Source: Bradyrhizobium sp. CCBAU 51765
Lineage (GTDB): Bacteria; Pseudomonadota; Alphaproteobacteria; Rhizobiales; Xanthobacteraceae
DNA length: 64,000 bases
Assembly (NCBI RefSeq): GCF_015291725.1
Contig: NZ_CP030038.1
Location: 1,291,001 to 1,355,000 of the forward strand
Direction: 5' to 3'
Part shown: positions 60,378-64,000 of the stretch, piece by piece
Position numbering within the stretch: the first letter of the stretch is position 1
How the letters are laid out: every line of letters starts with the position of its first letter
Translations under genes and position numbers: made by a program
Notes under the pieces: generated by a model
What the model saw: only the letters and a program-made list of their open reading frames with translations
Database searches by the model: none
What the model was told of the DNA's origin: nothing

Positions 60378-60908
60378 ATGACGCGCAAACTCGCTTTGCT
60401 CGGCTCGACGCTTTGCCTCGCGTTGTCGGCAGGCAGCGCCAGCGCCGACGACCTGCCGGTGCGCAAGGCTGGTCTTTGGGAAATGAAGCTGATCACGACC
60501 GGCTCGCCGGTGCCCGAGATGACCATGCAGCATTGCACCGACGAGACCGTCGACAAGGAGATGAGCAACAACGTCTCCCCGATGGCCAGGCAGATCTGCG
60601 CCAAGCAGGAGATCAAGAAGACTGCGACCGGCTATGTCAGCGATTCCGAGTGCAACGTCGCCGGCGTCAGCACGACGTCGCATGCCGAGATCACGGGCGA
60701 TTTCAACTCGGCCTACACGGTGAAGACCACCTCGCACGCGCAGGGCGGCGTCGCCGGCGCGGCCGGCCGCGATAGCAACATGACGCTGCAAGCCAAGTGG
60801 CTGGGCGCCTGCAAGCAGGACCAGAAGCCCGGCGACATCGTGATGCCCGGCGGCTTCAAGATGAATGTGCGCGACATGGACAAGCTGAAGGCGCTGCTGC
60901 CGAAGTGA
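60378..60908 (+). CDS. DUF3617-type secreted protein
   Basis: A 176-residue protein with a signal peptide (MTRKLALLGSTLCLALSAGS, cleavage near ASA at 24). The mature part matches the DUF3617 pattern: KAGLWEMKLITTGSPVPEMT, four or more Cys (HCTDET, QICAKQ, ECNVAG, ACKQDQ), then MTLQAKWLGAC and GDIVMPGGFKMN at the end. DUF3617 proteins are periplasmic, with unknown function. It may be co-transcribed with the preceding small secreted gene. Confidence 0.82.
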   Translation: MTRKLALLGSTLCLALSAGSASADDLPVRKAGLWEMKLITTGSPVPEMTMQHCTDETVDKEMSNNVSPMARQICAKQEIKKTATGYVSDSECNVAGVSTTSHAEITGDFNSAYTVKTTSHAQGGVAGAAGRDSNMTLQAKWLGACKQDQKPGDIVMPGGFKMNVRDMDKLKALLPK

Positions 60909-60917
60909 GTTGGTTTT

Positions 60918-61070
60918 CCCCTCTCCGCTTGTGGGAGAGGGTGGCTCGCCGCGCAGCGGCGAGACGGTGAGGGGTTTCGTTCGGCGCGTGGCTCTCCTGC
61001 TTTTGAATTTGCAGACGCGCCCCCTCATCCGGCGCTTCGCACCGCCTTTTCCCACAAGGGGAGAAGGAAG
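60918..61070. repeat. paired hairpin repeat behind the DUF3617 gene
   Basis: CCCCTCTCCGCTTGTGGGAGAGGG, GCTCGCCGCGCAGCGGCGAG, then GTGAGGGG facing CCCCCTCATCC, ending CCCACAAGGGGAGAAGG. It is of the same kind as 19962-20071 and 52952-53088. It lies between convergent transcripts. Confidence 0.7.
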
Positions 61071-61077
61071 ATCGCAG

Positions 61078-62466
61078 CTACACCGGAATCCGCACGCTCG
61101 CCCTTAATCCTCCCATCGGGCTGTCACCCAGCGTGATGTCGCCGCCATGCGAGCGGGCGATGTCGCGGGCGATGGCAAGGCCGAGGCCGGTGCCGCCTTC
61201 GTCCTGGTTGCGGGCGTTGTCGAGCCGCAGGAACGGCTTGAACACTTCTTCGCGCAAGTGAGCGGGAATGCCCGGGCCGTCGTCGTCGACCGTGACGGTC
61301 AAATAACGGTGATCGCGCTGGCCGGCGATCGCGATGTTCCTGCCGTAGCGCGCCGCGTTGGTCACGAGGTTGGCGAGGCAGCGCTTGAACGAGGCCGGCT
61401 TCACCGTCACCACGGGCAGGCCGTGGAACGCGACGGTCGCGTTGTGGCCGTGGCGTTCGGCATCGCTGCGCAGCTCTTCGAGGGCCTGGGCCATGTCGGT
61501 CGGCTGCGACTGCTCGCCGGAATCGCCGCGGGCGAAGGCGAGGTAATCCTCCAGCATCATCGACATCTCGTCGACGTCCTTGCGCATGCCCTCGAGCTCC
61601 GGACTGTCGCCGATCAGCGCCAGCTCGAGCTTGAAGCGGGTCAGGATGGTGCGCAGATCGTGGCTGACGCCGGCGAGCATCGCGGTGCGCTGCTCCATCG
61701 TGCGCTCGATGCGCGACTTCATTTCCAGGAAGGCAACTGCCGCGCGCCGCACCTCGCGCGCGCCCCTCGGGCGGAAATTCGGCGCCTCGCGGCCCTTGCC
61801 GAAGCTTTCGGCGGCATCCGCAAGCCGCAGGATCGGCTTGATCTGGTTGCGCAGGAACAGCACGGCGACGATCAACAGGATCGAGGACGTGCCGACCATC
61901 CAGAACAGGAAGATCTCCGAGTTCGAGGCATAGGCGGCGCTGCGCTGCGCGAACACGCGCATCACGGCGTCGTCGAGCTGGATGCGGATCTCGACGAGGT
62001 TGGAACGGCCGACCGTGTCGATCCAGAACGAGCGCCCGATCTGGCGGCCGAGCTGCACCGACAGCGTCTGGTCGAGCAGCGAGAAGAACGGCTTTGGCCC
62101 CGGCGGCGGCATGTCGCCGGCGGGCAGGAAGTCGACGACGAGGCCGAGGCGCTGCTGGGCGATGCGGCGGATCTGGTCGCGGTCCTTGTCCTGCGGATAG
62201 CCCTTGTAGACGTCGATCAGCGCGGCGATGTCCTGCACCACCGCAGCCGACAATCTGCGCGTCACAGTGTTCCAGTGCCGCTCCATGAACACGAAGGCGA
62301 CGACCGATTGGAGCACCACCATCGGCACGATCATGATGAGGAGCGCGCGGGCGTAGAGGCCGGTCGGCATCCAGCCCTTGAACGCGTTGCCCATCCAGCC
62401 ATTGGCGGCGGAGACGCGGCCGGCGGCGCTTCGCAGCAGCGTCAGGCCGGTATCGATCGTGCTCAT
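61078..62466 (-). CDS. EnvZ-like sensor histidine kinase
   Basis: A 462-residue membrane kinase. Helices at about residues 38-62 and 185-207 flank a periplasmic domain of about 120 residues. A HAMP-like segment (LRNQIKPILRLADAAESFGK) follows. The phospho-acceptor is in GVSHDLRTILTRFKLEL (about 268-284). The N box is NLVTNAARYG, and G boxes are DDDGPGIP and GGTGLGLAIA. It resembles EnvZ/osmosensor-type kinases of alphaproteobacteria. Its gene follows the OmpR-type regulator, 24 bases downstream, so the two form one two-component system. Confidence 0.93.
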   Translation of the reverse strand: MSTIDTGLTLLRSAAGRVSAANGWMGNAFKGWMPTGLYARALLIMIVPMVVLQSVVAFVFMERHWNTVTRRLSAAVVQDIAALIDVYKGYPQDKDRDQIRRIAQQRLGLVVDFLPAGDMPPPGPKPFFSLLDQTLSVQLGRQIGRSFWIDTVGRSNLVEIRIQLDDAVMRVFAQRSAAYASNSEIFLFWMVGTSSILLIVAVLFLRNQIKPILRLADAAESFGKGREAPNFRPRGAREVRRAAVAFLEMKSRIERTMEQRTAMLAGVSHDLRTILTRFKLELALIGDSPELEGMRKDVDEMSMMLEDYLAFARGDSGEQSQPTDMAQALEELRSDAERHGHNATVAFHGLPVVTVKPASFKRCLANLVTNAARYGRNIAIAGQRDHRYLTVTVDDDGPGIPAHLREEVFKPFLRLDNARNQDEGGTGLGLAIARDIARSHGGDITLGDSPMGGLRASVRIPV

Positions 62467-62490
62467 CGGTCGCGCTTCACTGCTCTGGTC

Positions 62491-63216
62491 TCAAGGCGAG
62501 GCCACCAGCCGGTAGCCGATGCCACGGACCGCCTGCAGAAATAGCGGATTGGCGGGGTCGGTCTCGATCTTGCGCCTGAGACGGTTGATCTGTACGTCGA
62601 CGGCGCGCTCGTTGACGCTGCCGTTGCCGGTCAGCGCGCTGCGCGGCACGGTCTCTCCCGGTGTTTCCGAGAGAATCCGCAGCATCTCGCGCTCGCGGTC
62701 GGTGAGATGGATGACCTCCTCGCCCTGGCGCAATTCGCCGCGCTCGAGATGGTAGACGTAGGGACCGAAGGCAATTTTCTCTGCGATCGCGACCTGTGGC
62801 GGCGGGGCGGCGCGCTTGAGGATGTTGTTGATGCGCAGCGCCAGCTCGCGCGGCTCGAACGGCTTTGCCACGTAATCGTCGGCGCCGATCTGCAAGCCCT
62901 CGATGCGGGATTCCGGTTCGTGGCGCGCCGTCAGCATCACGATCGGCACCGAGGAGGAGGTCCGGATGAAGCGGGCGAGATCGAAGCCGGTTTCGCCCGG
63001 CATCATGACGTCGAGGATCAGGAGGTCGAAATGCAGGCCCAGCAGTTTCGAGCGTGCATCGCCGGCGCTCGCTGCGGTGGTGACGCGGTAGCCTTCACTG
63101 GCGAGAAAGCGCGAGAGCAGATCGCGGATGCGGCGGTCGTCGTCGACCAGGAGCAGATGCGGGGCATCGTCGGCGGGTTGCACCGGCGGGCGGGCGAGCG
63201 TGGCAGCGAGCGGCAC
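62491..63216 (-). CDS. OmpR-family response regulator
   Basis: A 241-residue regulator. The receiver domain (about residues 18-130) has LLLVDDDRRIRDLL, phospho-acceptor Asp in LLILDVMMPGETG, and the Lys in YVAKPFEPREL. The winged-helix DNA-binding domain (about 150-240) has LTDREREMLRILSETPG and the RAVDVQINRLRRKIETDP. I chose the GTG at 63216 because AAGGAG lies 5 bases upstream; a GTG at 63222 overlaps that site. Its start region overlaps the MarR gene's stop. Partner: the kinase downstream. Confidence 0.92.
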   Translation of the reverse strand: MPLAATLARPPVQPADDAPHLLLVDDDRRIRDLLSRFLASEGYRVTTAASAGDARSKLLGLHFDLLILDVMMPGETGFDLARFIRTSSSVPIVMLTARHEPESRIEGLQIGADDYVAKPFEPRELALRINNILKRAAPPPQVAIAEKIAFGPYVYHLERGELRQGEEVIHLTDREREMLRILSETPGETVPRSALTGNGSVNERAVDVQINRLRRKIETDPANPLFLQAVRGIGYRLVASP

Positions 63217-63218
63217 GG

Positions 63219-63761
63219 TCACTCCTTGGCGTCGTGGTTGACGGAAGCGAAGATCGTCTCGAGCACCTTGTCCGGGTCGTCGCGGTCGATCATCGCGCGC
63301 AGGAAGCGCTTCACGGTCTCGGCGTCCTGCGGAGCCATCTCCGCGAGCGCCCTGTTGATCCGCGTGGTCTGGAGGCCGGCGAGCTTCTGCACCAGCGCCT
63401 CGCCCTTCGGCGTCGCGTAGAGCAGGCGCTGGCGGCGATCATTGTCGCCGGTCTTCTGCACGATGTAGCCCTCGTCCAGCAGCTGCTTGAGCACGCGGCC
63501 GAGCGACTGCTTGGTGATGCGCAGGACGTCGAGAAGGTCGGCGACCTTGAGGCCGGGATAGCGATAGACGAAATGCAGGACGCGGTGGTGGGCCCGGCCG
63601 AAGCCGAATGCCTCCAGCTCCTGGTCGGGATCGCCGACGAAGTCGCGGTAGGCGAAGAACAGCAGCTCGATGATATCCCAGCGCAAATTGCCTCCAGCGT
63701 CTGCGGCCGGCCTGGGCTCGGCGGCGTCGTGAGAGGAAGTCGCGAAATTTATGTCAGGCAT
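63219..63761 (-). CDS. MarR-family transcriptional regulator
   Basis: A 180-residue winged-helix regulator. The core (about residues 45-125) has VADLLDVLRITKQSLGRVLKQ and the wing DRRQRLLYATPKG. The N-terminal 25 residues are a variable, acidic head. ATG 63761 is chosen; the frame is open to 63806, but with poor start signals. An inverted repeat with the start codon inside lies at 63752-63768. It leads the regulator-kinase pair and probably belongs to the same transcript (GTGA overlap with the OmpR-type gene). Confidence 0.9.
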   Translation of the reverse strand: MPDINFATSSHDAAEPRPAADAGGNLRWDIIELLFFAYRDFVGDPDQELEAFGFGRAHHRVLHFVYRYPGLKVADLLDVLRITKQSLGRVLKQLLDEGYIVQKTGDNDRRQRLLYATPKGEALVQKLAGLQTTRINRALAEMAPQDAETVKRFLRAMIDRDDPDKVLETIFASVNHDAKE

Positions 63762-63769
63762 ATTGACGT
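63752..63769. promoter_or_regulatory. MarR-type inverted repeat over the start codon
   Basis: GTCA (63753-63756) and TGAC (63764-63767) around seven bases; with flanks ATGTCA and TGACGT, five of six positions match. It covers the start codon of the MarR gene, so bound protein would block its own expression. The 230 bases from here to the window end hold no further recognisable gene on either strand; the neighbouring gene beyond the edge is not visible. Confidence 0.5.
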
Positions 63770-64000
63770 ATCTTGGGTTCAATGTTACAAAACGATCGAC
63801 CCGCACGAAATTTTAGATCGCTTCGCGTCGGGTAGCATCGGAGCAAGGCGCCGGAGAGAGCCGGACAGGCGACGACGGCCGGATCAGATCTACCGTGCGA
63901 TTGTCGAGCGGCATTTCGGCAAAACATACTGGACTTCCGCCTTCCGCAAAAGCATGTCCTCGGCGACATGCTGTCCACGGAAACCGGCCGTAAAAAGGCT

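Noticed and set aside
63754..63978. 74-residue minus-strand frame at the window end
   Set aside because: Overlaps the MarR start region in another frame; no ribosome site and no protein-like composition.

Overview
The window reads as chromosomal DNA of an alphaproteobacterium of the Bradyrhizobium/Nitrobacteraceae type. This is an inference from gene families and layout: high GC, GTG and TTG starts with ATGA/GTGA/TTGA overlaps, UvrC-PgsA-MoaD-MoaE and IleS-LspA-M16-M16 gene strings, DUF6101/DUF2093/DUF4170 proteins, a MutL with its own endonuclease motif, and many palindromic intergenic repeats. No rRNA, tRNA or CRISPR array was recognised.

Layout. 60-8090 is a mostly plus-strand housekeeping block: a secreted protein, ubiA, a DUF6101 gene, then a tightly overlapping run pmbA - inositol-phosphatase-like - DUF4170 - DUF374 acyltransferase - waaA - lpxK, which ends in lipid A/Kdo assembly. 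8443-11524 holds small proteins (GYD, two tiny minus-strand ORFs, secreted peptides, DUF2093) and a dienelactone-hydrolase-like protein that lacks its nucleophile. 11662-13284 is xseA. 13.4-22.2 kb looks accessory: an acetoacetate-decarboxylase-family / substrate-binding-protein / SDR operon behind two tandem palindromes, a divergent epimerase/TetR pair, a P-loop kinase, a DUF4242-cyclase fusion, an IclR regulator and a low-GC two-gene cassette. 22.2-29.9 kb returns to core genes: purD, a haloacetate-dehalogenase-like hydrolase, tadA, a pseudouridine synthase with a very long charged N-terminus, rsmD and mutL.

30.1-34.3 kb carries an RHH protein and a minus-strand operon of cytochrome c, VOC protein, Tat-exported small subunit and GMC oxidoreductase, which together resemble a gluconate/fructose-dehydrogenase-type periplasmic respiratory enzyme. 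34.4-42.2 kb is arfB, two M16 peptidases (one active, one without the zinc motif), a secreted protein, lspA and ileS. 42.4-43.3 kb is a RES/Xre-MbcA-type toxin-antitoxin pair, followed by ribF and cheY. An IS110-family element (about 44.97-46.16 kb) sits directly behind the cheY terminator hairpin and has a strongly folded leader that is a candidate bridge RNA.

46.2-64 kb holds a HAD phosphatase, a degenerate EAL protein, a methyltransferase, YihY and holin-like membrane proteins, prmB, moaE, moaD, pgsA, uvrC, an outer-membrane beta-barrel with a perfect CtrA-type box upstream, a cold-shock protein, rlmJ, RNase T2, small secreted proteins, and a MarR - OmpR-type regulator - sensor kinase operon at the right edge.

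No wholly new large system is evident. The best leads are the IS110 element with its leader RNA, the tandem-operator promoter of the decarboxylase operon, the catalytically degenerate family members (dienelactone hydrolase, EAL, cyclase), the unknown cassette at 21.1-21.8 kb, and the repeat families.
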